Source: Dactylis glomerata (Eukaryota; Streptophyta; Magnoliopsida; Poales; Poaceae). From it: a stretch of 64,000 nucleotides of DNA. The position numbers and the translations under genes are program-made. Position 1 is the first letter of the stretch. Each line of letters begins with the position of its first letter. Shown piece by piece: positions 35,553 through 45,904 of the stretch. The notes under the pieces were generated by a model. That model was given only the letters and a program-made list of their open reading frames with translations, did not search any database and was not told where the DNA came from. Location of the stretch: positions 12,714,253-12,778,252 of the forward strand of contig QXEO01000247.1 of assembly GCA_007115705.1 (NCBI GenBank), given 5' to 3'.

Positions 35553-38500
35553 CTAAGGGTAGAACTTTCGCAGATGAGCTATGTTCCACGGGTTCCCCAC
35601 CGGCACGCCTTCTGCGGTTTCCAGCCGCGCCGAGCCTGGCCTGGCGATGTGCGTCACCTTGAAGGGTCCTTCCCACATTGGAGACAGCTTGTGCAGGCCC
35701 TCGCGAGAGAGTATTCTCCTCAGCACCAGGTCGCCGACCTCCAGAGTCCTTGCTCGAACATGGCGGCTATGGTAGCGGCGTAGTCCTTGCTGGTACCTCG
35801 CGGCGTGGAGCGCGACTTGGCACCGAGCTTCTTCGAGCAGGAGGAGACGATCCTTGATGAGGTCCTCTTGGCGAATTTCGTCGAAGGCGAGCACTCTTGG
35901 CGATCCGAACTTGACGTCGGTGGGAAGAACAGCCTCCGCCCCATAGACCAGGAAGAAAGGGGTCTCTCCAGTGGGTTTGGTGGCAGTAGTCCTGATGGAC
36001 CACAAGATGGATTGGAGGTTGTCTAACCATTTTTTGCCGCAGGCTTCGAGCTTGGCGTTGAAGCTTTTCGTCTTGAGTCCCTTGAGGACCTCGGCGTTAG
36101 CACGCTCGGCTTGGCCATTGCTCCGGGGGTAGGTGACGGAGGCGAAGCAGATCTTGATGCCGGCCGATGCACAGTACTCCCGGAACAGTCCGCTGGTGAA
36201 CTGGCTGCCGTTGTTGGTGATTATGCGGTTAGGCACACCAAAACGACAGACCAGTCCACGGATGAACTTGACTGCGGACCTGGCCGGGATGGTGCACACC
36301 GGTTCCACCTCCACCCACTTGGTGAATTTGTCGATGGCGACGTAGAGGTAGCGGTAGCCCCCTTGCGCTCTGGGGAACGGACCAAGGATGTCCAGCCCCC
36401 AAACTGCAAAGGGCCAAGTGAGTGGGATGGTTTGCAGCTCCTGCGCCGGCTGGTGGATCTGCTTGGCATGGAACTGGCATGGATGTGGCGGGCGGCTCCT
36501 CTTGAGGAACGGGAGGTGCAGCGGCCTCTTTCTCGCGATGAAGTGCCCCAGGGCTGTCATGCATCCCGCGAGGCGTTGCATCTCCTTGAGATTGCGTGGC
36601 GGACGCATTTCCTCGATGGCCTTGACCTTGTCAGGGTTCGCCTCTATCCCGCGATGGGACACGAGGAACCCCAACAGTTTTCCCGATGGTACGCCGAAGG
36701 CGCACTTGGCGGGGTTGAACTTGATATTTACCTTCCTCAGGTTGACGAATGTTTCCTCCAGATCCTCGATGAAGGTGTGACTCTCGCGAGTCTTGACGAC
36801 GATGTCGTCGACGTAGGCCTCCGCGTTCCTTCCCATCTGAGCCCCCAAGGCCTTGCGCATGAGCCTTTGGAAGGTGGCTCCTGCGTTCTTCAGACCGAAG
36901 GGCATGCAGACGTAGCAGTACACACCACAAGGTGTGATGAAGGCGGTCTTCTCCTCGTCCTCCTTTGCCATCTTGATCTGATGATAGCCGGAGAAAGCAT
37001 CCAAGAAGCAAAGGAGGTCACAGCCGGCGGTGGAGTCGACGATTTGATCTATCCTTGGGAGCGGATAAGGATCCTTGGGGCAGGCCTTGTTGAGACTTGT
37101 AAAGTCCACGCAGAGGCGCCCACTGCCATTTGCCTTTGGGACGACCACCGGATTTGCAATCCAGGTGGGGTGGGCTACCTCGCGTATCAGCTTGGCCTTC
37201 TTTAGCTTCTCTATTTCCTTGACTATGAAGTCCTGCTTCTCTTGCGCTTGCTTCCTAGTCTTCTGCTTCACGGGGTGTGCCTGAGGGCACACGGCTAAGT
37301 GGTGCTCAATCACCTCCCTGGGAACGCCGGGCATATCTGACGGAGTCCAAGCGAACATGTCAGAGTTTGCCCGCAGGAAGGTGACGAGCGCGCTTTCCTA
37401 TTTGGGGGAAAGCCCTGCCCCGATGGTGACGAAGTTTTCGCAGCCCCCAGCCTGAAGCGGGACCTTCTTGGTTGCAGAGCGCTCTTGGGTGAACTGGGGC
37501 CTCCTCCCTGAGGGTACAGGGGCTTCCCCAATGCTCACGTCCAGCATCGGATGGACCAGGTCCTCGCTTGGAGTAGGTGACACAGAGGCGGCAAACTTCT
37601 TCCCTGTTGAGCCCTGCAAGTGGGGCTCAAGAGAGGCCTTCTTCGCAGCAGCCCGCTCTTGGGACACAAGCTGCTTCTTCCTCGCGAGGTCGTCGGAGTG
37701 TTCCAGCAGGTCCTCGTCGGCAGGGAACATGGTAGCGGCCTCACGGTAGACATGCTCTACCGACCGGAGAGCATCCTTCTCGTTGCAGCGCACGGTGATC
37801 GTGCCGTTGGCGCCCGGGATCTTGAGAACGTTGAAGCCATGATGCGTGGCTGCCCTGAACCTTGCCAGGGCTGGATAGCCAAGAATGGCATTGTATGGCA
37901 GCGCGATGTAGGCGACGTCGAAGTCGAGGCTCTTGGTCCTGTAGTTGTCCCGGGTGCCGAAGGTAACGGGCAGGCGTACCTGCCCAATTGGCATTGTAGA
38001 CCCTTCGGTTACCCCGAAGAATGGTCGGGTTGGCATGAGCCGGTGGTATGGCACCTGCATCTTCTCGAAGATCTCGACCGAGATGATGTTGAGGCCCGCC
38101 CCTCCGTCGATGAGAGTGCGATTTACGGCGACGTTGTTAATGGTTGGCGTGCACAAGAGAGGAATTGTGCCCACGCCCCTGGTGGAGGCCGGATGATCCT
38201 CCTCGTCGAAGCCGATCTTGCACGTTGACCACTTCATTAGGCGGTTGCCAACGTTGGGCTGTGCCACCGCGATCTCTCGCGATAGCTGCTTGAAGTGCCG
38301 GTTGGATAAAGGAGCCTGAGCTCCACCCAGGAGGCAAGCGGCGAAGTCTCGTGGCTCTTGATAGCCCCCCTAGTTCTCCTCCCGACGATCATTTGCTGGT
38401 GGGGGCAGCGGCAGCGGCTTGGGATCGGCTCGAGACAGACCCTCGCGGCGGCGACCTTCCTCACGGTCGTCGTCGCGGCGATCGCCTCGGGATCCACTCT

Positions 38501-39902
38501 TGCCGTAGCTGCGGCCACCCCCGCGGCGCTTGGAGGCACCATTTTCTTCATGAAACTTCCGGACAAACCAACAATCGTCGGTATTGTGGGTGTCCTTCTT
38601 GTGGAGAATGCAGTAGCGGCGACGTTGTCCCTTGTCGCGCTCGGTGCGGTCCCCGCGGCGTTGCTTATGATCTGGCTCTGCCGCGAGGACAGCAGCCTCC
38701 TTTCGCTTGGGGTCCTTGGACTTTGGCTTAGGGGGAGGCGCCTCTGGCAGGTTATGCACGAAGAGCCTCCCCTCCTCGGCCTTGGCGCAGCGGTCAGCGA
38801 TCTCGAAGAGCCTGACGACGGAAGTCAACTCATCATTCACGGACAGCTTCTCCCTCATCTTGATGTCGGAGACGCCCATGGAGAATGCGGAGATGACCTC
38901 CTCGTTGGAGATCCTGGGGATCTTGTTCCTCATCTAGCTGAAGCGCTGAATATACTGACGAAGCGTCTCGCCCTTGTACTGACGCACCGCCTTAAGATCG
39001 TTCTTGGTAGCGGGGCGCTCGTACGTGGGCATGAAGTTGGCAACAAACTGACGGCATAAATCCTTCCATGAAGTCACGGATTCGTGAGGAAGATTCATGA
39101 GCCAAGTTCGCGGAGCATCCTTGAGGGCCATGGGGAACCAATTTGCCATGGCTTGCTGATCTCCACGCGCGGCCTGGACGGCGACGACGTAGAGTTGGAG
39201 GAATTCGACGGGGTTGGTGGTCCCGTCGTAACGCGCGCCGATGTCCGGCTTGAACTTGTCAGGCCAGATGACGTAACGTTGCTGGCGAGTGAGAGCAAGA
39301 CACCCGGGGTTGTAGATAGGGTCGCCGGGGGTCCTGACGTTCTTGCCAGCCTCGCCGATGTCGTCGATGGCGCGGTCATGGTTTTCGCGGCGGCGCTCAA
39401 GGGAGACGCGTGCGTCTTCCGGGGCGCGTTGGACGATTTGGCAGCAAGGCTCCCCGCGCGGCGAAGATGCGGCGCGGGAAACCACCCTCTTGGCCTTGTT
39501 GGCCTTCCCATCTCCGGCGCCCGGGGCGCGACGCCCCATCGCCGGATCTGGGTCTCCCGCACCCTGGGCCCCTCCCTGGGCCGGGTCTTCGTTGGCGATG
39601 GCGACGAGCTCGGCGATTCGAGCGCGCCACCCCTCATGCCCGTCATCGGTAGGTTGATAGCGCAGCAGCTCCTGCGCCATGGCGAGAGACTGCGCAGGAG
39701 ACAGCTGACTCCCAGAACGAGCGCGAGAAGTGGCGGTGGCGGTGAAGGAGAGCGAAGGCTCTGTACGCCCGGACGGGAGGTAGGAGGACTCTAGATCTTC
39801 CTCCTCGGCCGAAGCTTCACGACGACGGAAGATGGGCTCGGTTTGCCCCCGAGCGGCGTTGCGACAGCGAAGACGCTCGAGCCTTGCGTTGGCGTCGGCC
39901 AT
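35553..39902 (-). pseudogene. Gypsy Gag-Pol polyprotein with three stops, no RNase H, mutated integrase
   Basis: One continuous frame of 1450 codons starting MADANARLERLRCRNAARG at 39902. Gag with a retrotransposon-gag region (about 39300-38900: DLCRQFVANFMPTYE) and a nucleocapsid-like CX3HX4HX4C (CILHKKDTHNTDDC) is followed by an aspartic protease (LIDGGAGLNIIS), reverse transcriptase (YVDDIVV, LGFLVSHRGIE), and integrase (GLDILGPFP to the C-terminal GPFKV region). TAG codons lie at 38934-38936, 38370-38372 and 37398-37400, all at probable glutamine positions. After the RT thumb the frame jumps within about 36480-36510 to the linker before the integrase core, so RNase H and the integrase zinc finger are missing. 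Codon 36213-36215 is Asn where the integrase catalytic Asp of TDNG is expected. The copy cannot encode a working polymerase. Confidence 0.88.
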
Positions 39903-39936
39903 GTCGAAGCAGATCTAGGAGAAAACACACCACAGA

Positions 39937-39954
39937 CCCCTACCTGGCGCGCCA
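39937..39954 (-). other. Primer binding site of Gypsy element
   Basis: Read on the minus strand, TGGCGCGCCAGGTAGGGG begins two bases inside the 5' LTR edge at 39957. A TGG start pairs with the CCA end of a tRNA. I do not name the tRNA. Confidence 0.7.
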
Positions 39955-39956
39955 AA

Positions 39957-40861
39957 TGTCGATGGATTTCGTGTCGCAAGAACACGGGGTACCACGCGAC
40001 GGACCCAAAGATTCGAACGCAGGGGGCTGAACGTGTGAGATCTTGGATCGCAACGAAGCACGGTGACGGAAGTCTCAAGCTGTCGAACGCACTACGCACT
40101 GCAGAGAGAGACGCCGAGCTTTACCCAGGTTCAGGGCCCTCGTGGTGAGGTAACACCCCTACTTCCTGCCTTCTTGTATTGCAACGCGACACCTCGCGAG
40201 GAGTACAAGGTCTTGGTTACAGAGTTCTAGCTGGCCAGAGGTTGAAGAACCTGCGTGCCCAGCTAGCCACTTGGAGAAGATCAGATCCCATCTAAGGGGT
40301 GGCCTCCCCTCCTTTTATAGCGCCAAGGTCCTCCTTCCCCTTATCTTCTTGGGGAAGGGGTTGCCACACACACCGCCAAGGAGGGTGGACACCTGTAGAC
40401 TACACTCTTCTATAGACGTGGTCTTCGTAGGGTAGTGGCGCTGGTCCACAGGAGTGGGTGGAGGAAGCTGACGTCTTCCTCTGGCGCCCTGCATGGTCCA
40501 CGCTATTTTTAGGGGGGTGGCCAACAACCACTGTGCCGCTTTGGGCAGGCACAGCGAAAGTTGGTCTCTTCCGTGTCGGGGGTAGCGTGGGCGGTACGCG
40601 GTCTTCTGTCCTTCACCTTCTTGCTCTGCACGCCAACGTGCTGAGCTGGCGTGGATCTGGTCCCTCTCCTCACCAGCGGTGGCTCGTGAGGAGGTCTTCT
40701 GGTCCTTAGCGTTTTCCACCGTCGATCTCCTCACGAGGCGCCTCCTCGTGAGGGTCTTCTCTGTAGCTTGGGTCGTTGATTCTCCCCTAGGCCGAAGATG
40801 GGCCGATGACGGGGCCCAGGAGCAGGTGGACCGGGATACCCCAGTATCCAGAACACCGACA
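39957..40861 (-). repeat. 5' LTR of Gypsy element
   Basis: It is 905 bp, flanked by the primer site on one side and TSD TCCAC (40862-40866) on the other. About 14 substitutions separate it from 32354-33258. Confidence 0.93.
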
Positions 40862-41460
40862 TCCACCTCTGCAGCTTTCAGCTTAGCGAAGAGCTCAGTA
40901 ATCGTATCAGTGGAACCAATTTGATTATGAGTAACTACAAAACCTTTGTAGCTAGGAGGGAGTGATTGCAGAACTCTGTCAATCTTGAGCTCTTCTGGAA
41001 TCTTGCAGTCCAGTTGCTCAAGGCGTTGAGTGTAGCCCGACATCTTAATGGCGTGCTCACTAACGGAACTCCCTTCCTCCATCTTGCAGTTAAAGAACTT
41101 CTCAGAGATCGCATATCTCTCAGAACGGGCTTGAGTCTGAAACATGGTTTTCAGTTCCTCAAGTATCTCATAAGGCCCGCCGAACTCCTCAAAACGATTT
41201 TGAAGTTCCGGTTCCATAGCAAACAACATGGTACTCTTAATCACTCCATAATCATCTTTGCGTGACTGATAAACAGCTGTTTCATCAGCCGGCGCATCAG
41301 TAGCAGGGGCGTCACCTAGCGCTTTCTCAAGTACATAGGCTTTTTGTCCGCCAGCGAGAATGATTCTCAGATTGCGGAACCAGTTGGTGAAGTTAGACCC
41401 ATTGTTTTTAAGCTTTTCTTTCTCAGCAAACACGTTGAAGTTGAAGTTGGACTTAGCCAT

Positions 41461-42686
41461 TTGATCTACAACATTGCAAGTACAATTTAGACTATGTTCA
41501 AGATAATTAGTTCAACTTAATCAAATTACTAGATAAACTCCCACTAAATTCAACATCCCTCAAGTTGTTTAGTGAACACGATCCAAATTCACCACACCTA
41601 ATCCGATCTTCACGAGAAGAGATGTGGTTTCAATGGTGGACAACGAAGTGTCGATCATATCATTCATATGACTCATGTTTAACCTTTCGGTTCGTGTGTT
41701 CCAAGGCCATGTCTGTACATGCTAGGCTCGTCAAGTCAAACCCAAGTATTTCCGCGTGTGCAAAACTGGCTTGCACCCGTTGTATGTGAACGTAGAGTTT
41801 ATAGCACCCGATCATCATGAGGTGCTTGAAAACGACGAACTTTCGCAACGGTGCATACATGGGGAGAACACAATTTTATCTTGATCTTTAAGTGAGGAAT
41901 CATCTTATAATGCTACCGTCGCGATCTAAGCATAATAAGATACATAAAAGGAGAAACATCACATGCATATAATTTTATGTGACATGGTATAGCCAATCTC
42001 CGCGCAATGATCTCCATCTTGTGCGCGCCGGCATGATCTCCATCACTCCACCATGATTGCCTCCACCACGAATAGCAACTACAACTATTGCTAACTACTT
42101 AGCGATAAAGTAAAGCTATTACATGGCGTATAAGAAGTTGACACGCAGGTCATACACAATTATAAAGACAACCATATGGCTCCTGCCGGTTGTGAACTCA
42201 TCGACATGCAAGTCGTGAAAGATTACAAAACATGATCATTGCATACATCACATATATCACATCACATCTTGTGGCCATACCATATCACAAAACACTCCCT
42301 GCAAAAACAAGTTAGACGCCTCTACTTTGTTGTTGCATGTTTTACATGGCTTATGGGAGTTACAAGTTAAGAACGATTCTTACCTACGGAAAGCCACAAC
42401 GGTGATATTATGGTTGCTAACATCCGTTGTAAATCTCATGACTACTATAGTGAGAGAAACTGGCATCCACCAGCCGCATGTGTGGAACAAGCCACACGTC
42501 AAGTGCGGAGCCGGTCTCGCGAACGAGGTCGCGTAAAGTTGGCCTGGACCGCTTCGATCTCACTATGCCACGCCATAAGAAATACAAAACAAAGAGGTTT
42601 GCAACAGAAAACATCAACGTCCGCAACAAGCATGTTGCGTTCTACTCGTGAAACACATCTACGCATAGATCTAGCTCTGATACCAC
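41461..42686 (-). other. 5' leader of minus-strand Copia
   Basis: This non-coding leader lies between the primer site and the gag ATG. It matches the leader of the inner Copia (10229 to about 11340) in inverted orientation, for example the block around 42130-42200 against 10700-10800. The primer site GCTCTGATACCA (plus strand) is at 42674-42685. Confidence 0.85.
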
Positions 42687-44423
42687 TGAAGGGTTTCGCA
42701 GCATAGTAAATCAAAAAATTTCCTACGGATGCGAACAAGAAAGCCAAGATCTAATCTAGGAGATGTAATCAACGAGAGAGGTAGATGAGATCTTCATACC
42801 CTTGAAGAAATCGCACAGCGGAAACGTTCAACAGAACGTGGATGATGTAGTCGTACTAGCCGTCTCCTCCCCGCGATCCGATCCGATCCGATCCTACGCC
42901 GCAAGTGGCGGCGCCTCCGAGAGATGCACACGTACGGTGCAGCGACGTCTCCTCCTTCCTTGGTCTAGCAAGTATGGTGGAGAGATATATTGGATCTGCA
43001 GCACGACGGCGTGGTGCTTATGGTGGAGAGTTTCTGCGGCAGGGCTTCGCCTACGCACAGTCGCGAGAGAGAGAGAGGTGGAGGGGCAGCAATTGGACGG
43101 CGGCTAGGGTTGGAGTGGGGGAGGAGGCTGCGCCCCTGCCCTCCTTATATAGGGGGCTGGCCGGCCCCTTGACCCCTCCTCCAAGTCCTAGGGCGGCGGC
43201 CCAAGGGGGAAGAGTGGGGGGCAAGTTTCCCCCCTCCTTCTGGAAGGTTCCCTTAGGGTTTCCCTTAAGGGCTGGCCGGCTGGGCCTTAGGGGCCTTGTG
43301 CGCCTGGCCCAAAGTGGCCAGGACACTTCCCCTTAGGCCCATGCAGGCCTCCGACAAGTGGGCCCACGTTGGTCCCACTCTGGAACCTTCTAGAACCTTC
43401 CGATACAATACCGATAAACTCCGAAACGATTCCGGTATCCAAAACTGCTTTCCTTTATATGAATCTTATTCTCCGGACCATTCCGGAACCTCTCGTGATG
43501 TCCTGGATCTCATCCGAGACTCCGACCAAAAAAAAACTCATAAACCAATTATCCATTCTATCCTAGCGTCGATGCACGTTAAGTGTGTGACCCTACAGGT
43601 TCGAGAATATGCAGACATGATCTTCTATCAATAATCAACAGCGAGATCTGGAAACCCATATTGACTCCCACATATTCATCAATGATCATATCAGATGAAC
43701 CACAATGCCAGGATTCAATTAATCCCATATATGTATTCCCTTCGTCACGCGATATTTTACTTGCCCGAGATTCGATCGTCGGTATCGCCATACCTAGTTC
43801 AATCTCGTTCACAGCAAGTACTTTACTCGTTCCGTAATCCGATATCACTTTGTGATTAACTCCTTAACCATGTGCTTGCAAGCGGTGTTGATATCAATTA
43901 CCGAGTGGGCCTGAAGTATATCTCTCCGACTCGGGAGGGACAAATTCCATCTCGATACATACAACACAACAAGTACTTTCCGATCACCTGAGAGACACCT
44001 TTATGATCACCCTCACATAGGATGACGTTTGATGACCTCAAAGCTTTCTTCTGATACCAGGGAGTTGTATTATCTCATGGTCTAAGGAATACAATACTTG
44101 ATATAGGAAAAAGCTTCGCAAAGATGAACACAATGACACGATCTAATTGCTCTGCTTTATTTGGGTCTGTCCTTCACATCATTCTCCTAATGACATGATC
44201 TCATTATTAATTGACAACTCATGTCTATGGTTAGGAAACCTTAACCATCATTAATTAATGAGCTAGTCCATAGAGGCGTACTAGGGACACGGTGTTGTTC
44301 ATAAACCACACAAGTATTAAAGTTTCCGCTTAATACAATTTTAGCATGGAATATAAACATTATCATGAACAAGAATTATAATAATAACATCTTTATTATT
44401 GCCTCTAGGGCATAATTCCAACA
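42687..44423 (-). repeat. Middle LTR of minus-strand Copia (5' LTR of the near-complete copy, 3' LTR of a lost copy)
   Basis: It is 1737 bp and flanked by a primer site on its 3' side and by a polypurine tract plus internal sequence on its 5' side, so it belongs to two element copies at once. It differs from 27206-28935 by about 35 substitutions and a few indels. Confidence 0.9.
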
Positions 44424-44536
44424 GTCTCCCACTTGCACTAGAGTCAATAATCTAGTTTACATCTGGCAACAATCTAACACCCATGGCATTAAGGTGCTGA
44501 TCATGTTTTGCTCGTGGAAGAGGTTTAGTCAACGGG
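44424..44536 (-). mobile_element. Truncated 3' end of a second Copia internal region
   Basis: These 113 bp are identical to 28936-29048 (end of pol/RNase H plus polypurine tract). Identity stops at AACGGG: the full copy continues with TCTGCGAC, whereas here host-like sequence CCAGGTCATC follows. Confidence 0.92.
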
Positions 44537-45904
44537 CCAGGTCATCATCGTGCCGGACGATGACTACTACGCTGGCTACGACCCTGACTCCATCGAGTAC
44601 ATGGTTGAAGAAGACCTCAAAGAAGCAGAACCGTTCAAGGAGGAGGCCTCCGACGACAGCACCGAGGTTCTGAGCTGTTCTGATCGATCCCCTCTGTTCA
44701 TCGTACTGTTCACATAGTGTAATGATAAATGCGTATGAAACTTAAATTCATCAGAGTCTTGTTTCATTCTAGTGCTTATGATTGCTCATATGATATCTAT
44801 CAGTTAATAGTTATCAGATTAGATTCTGAATGTGTTAATGTAGTTACCTTGCAAATGATTGATCAACACAACTGACTTAAATTCATCTGAGTCTAATTTG
44901 ATTGTAGAGATTATGATAACAAGATTTTTGTTTGGGAAGAAATGATTGATCTGATGCATATAATTTATAATTACCATTTTCTTTATTTGCTGCTTATTAA
45001 TGTGATGATTCCATAGTGTGTATCAATTAGTATCATGTGTAGTATAATGATCAATGCGTATGAAACTTGAATTCATCCGAGTCTTGTTTCATTCTAGTGA
45101 TTATGATTGCTCATATGATATCTATCAGTTAATAGTTATCAGATTACATTCTGAATGTGTTAATGTAGTTACCTTGCAAATGATTGATCAACACAAGTTA
45201 CTTAAATTCATCCAAGTCTTCTTTCATTCTACTGATTATGATTGCTCATATGATATCTATCGGTTTATAGTTATCATATTACATTCTGGATGAGTAAAGG
45301 TAGTTAGCTTGCAAATGATTCATCAACACAAGTGACTTAAATTGATTTGACTCTAATTTGATTATAGAGATTATGATAACAAGATTTTTATTTGGGAAGA
45401 AATGATTGATCTGATGTATGGAATTTATAATTAACATTTTCTTAATTTGCTGCGCTTATTAATGTGATGATTCCATAGTGTGTCCTCGATTCATCAAATA
45501 TTGGTCACACAACATTACTAGCCTCTGTTAGTACTATCACCGCAACAATTTAGAATCATTTTGGCAGCATTGTTATTTTTTTATAGCTTATTTCCTTTGA
45601 TCTTTGTTGTGCTCCTGTTTATCTCACTTCTTATGTATTTCAAAATTCACAGGATGACTCTGACGACGTGGGCCACGACAAGGAGGACAGGGACCACAAG
45701 AGCCGCTTTGTTCTTAAGCGGCTCATGAGTGGCAAGATCCCTTTCCGCAGGTACAGGGAGCTAACTTATCCATTCTGTGGCAAGGTCATCACCAAAAACA
45801 TAGAGAGCATGATCCAGCACGCGAATGGCGTTGGCGTAGGCAGCAAGCAGAAGCACAAGGGCCACACCATGGCGAAGCATGCCGCCTATGGCAGATTCCT
45901 CTAA
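44537..45904 (+). pseudogene. 5'-truncated XS-type zinc-finger gene (SGS3/IDN2-like)
   Basis: Two exons can be read. Exon A (from the Copia junction at 44537 to 44666) encodes an acidic stretch starting QVIIVPDDDYYAGYDPDSIE. The intron is 44667-45652 (GT...CACAG) and exon B is 45653-45904, in the same phase, ending in TAA. Exon B encodes FVLKRLMSGKIPF followed by a zf-XS-like domain with PFCG, MIQHANGVGVGS and HTMAKHAAYGRFL. zf-XS domains occur in SGS3 and IDN2-family proteins acting with double-stranded RNA in gene silencing. The first zinc Cys of the CPFC motif is Tyr here, so metal binding is doubtful. The protein stops right after the finger, with no XS domain. The start codon and upstream exons are missing, apparently removed with the retroelement junction. 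Splice sites are intact. Confidence 0.6.
44720..45485 (+). repeat. Modular tandem repeats inside the XS-finger gene intron
   Basis: Module A (about 150 bp, containing TATGATTGCTCATATGATAT) occurs three times, from about 44720, 45045 and 45200. Module B (about 115 bp, containing GATTATGATAACAAGATTTT) occurs twice, from about 44907 and 45366. The order is A-B-A-A-B, consistent with duplication of an A-B unit followed by duplication of A. Confidence 0.8.

Larger units (their letters stand above)
32354..40861 (-). mobile_element. Ty3/Gypsy (Tat-like) LTR retrotransposon nested in Copia gag
   Basis: It is 8508 bp with LTRs 39957-40861 (5') and 32354-33258 (3'), each 905 bp, starting TGTCGATGGATTTCG in plus orientation. 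The target duplication TCCAC is perfect (32349-32353 and 40862-40866). LTRs differ by about 14 substitutions (1.5%), similar to or younger than the host Copia. One gag-pol frame (39902-35553) carries three stops, lacks RNase H and has a mutated integrase. Between pol and the 3' LTR lies an antisense ORF (33637-34401). An antisense ORF in this position is known from Tat-lineage elements such as Grande, RIRE2 and Retand; the Tat assignment is inferred from that architecture. Confidence 0.92.
28964..41460 (-). pseudogene. Copia Gag-Pol polyprotein, split by Gypsy insertion and two stop codons
   Basis: The start is at 41460 (MAKSNFNFNVFAEKEKLKNNG), typical of Angela/BARE Gag. The Gag N-terminal part runs to 40862. 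The nested Gypsy (32354-40861) then intervenes with TSD TCCAC, and coding resumes at 32353. Downstream are a zinc knuckle (CFYCKDKGHWKRNC), protease with DTGS, pre-integrase and integrase (HCRLGHIGVKRM...CEPC, IHTD, RSDRGGEY), reverse transcriptase with YVDDILIIG, and RNase H ending at 28964. Two in-frame TAG codons break one otherwise continuous frame, at 31172-31174 (integrase) and 30101-30103 (reverse transcriptase). Both sit where the family has glutamine. The catalytic motifs I can see are otherwise kept, so the element was probably autonomous before these hits and the insertion. Confidence 0.9.
27206..44536 (-). mobile_element. Angela/BARE-like Copia element, minus strand, with LTR-internal-LTR-partial-internal structure
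   Basis: On the minus strand the order is: truncated 3' end of an internal region (44536-44424), LTR (44423-42687), primer site, leader, gag-pol (41460-28964, split by a Gypsy element), polypurine tract, LTR (28935-27206). The left end lies in satellite copy 12. The right end breaks inside a host gene, so no target duplication can be recognised. The two LTRs differ by about 35 substitutions plus small indels (about 2%). The 113 bp at 44424-44536 are identical to 28936-29048, showing that a second copy of the same family was once joined through the shared middle LTR. Family assignment rests on the TGTTGGAATTATGCCC LTR start and on the Gag sequence. Confidence 0.9.

Noticed and set aside
36111..37205. 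Plus-strand 364-codon ORF
   Set aside because: Shadow of the Gypsy reverse transcriptase/integrase frame on the minus strand; no protein features of its own. The same applies to 37620-38228, 38358-39059 and 39084-39794.
40315..40861. C-terminal extension of the Copia Gag ORF past AKLKAAEVD
   Set aside because: This part is a chance open frame through the Gypsy 5' LTR, not Gag.
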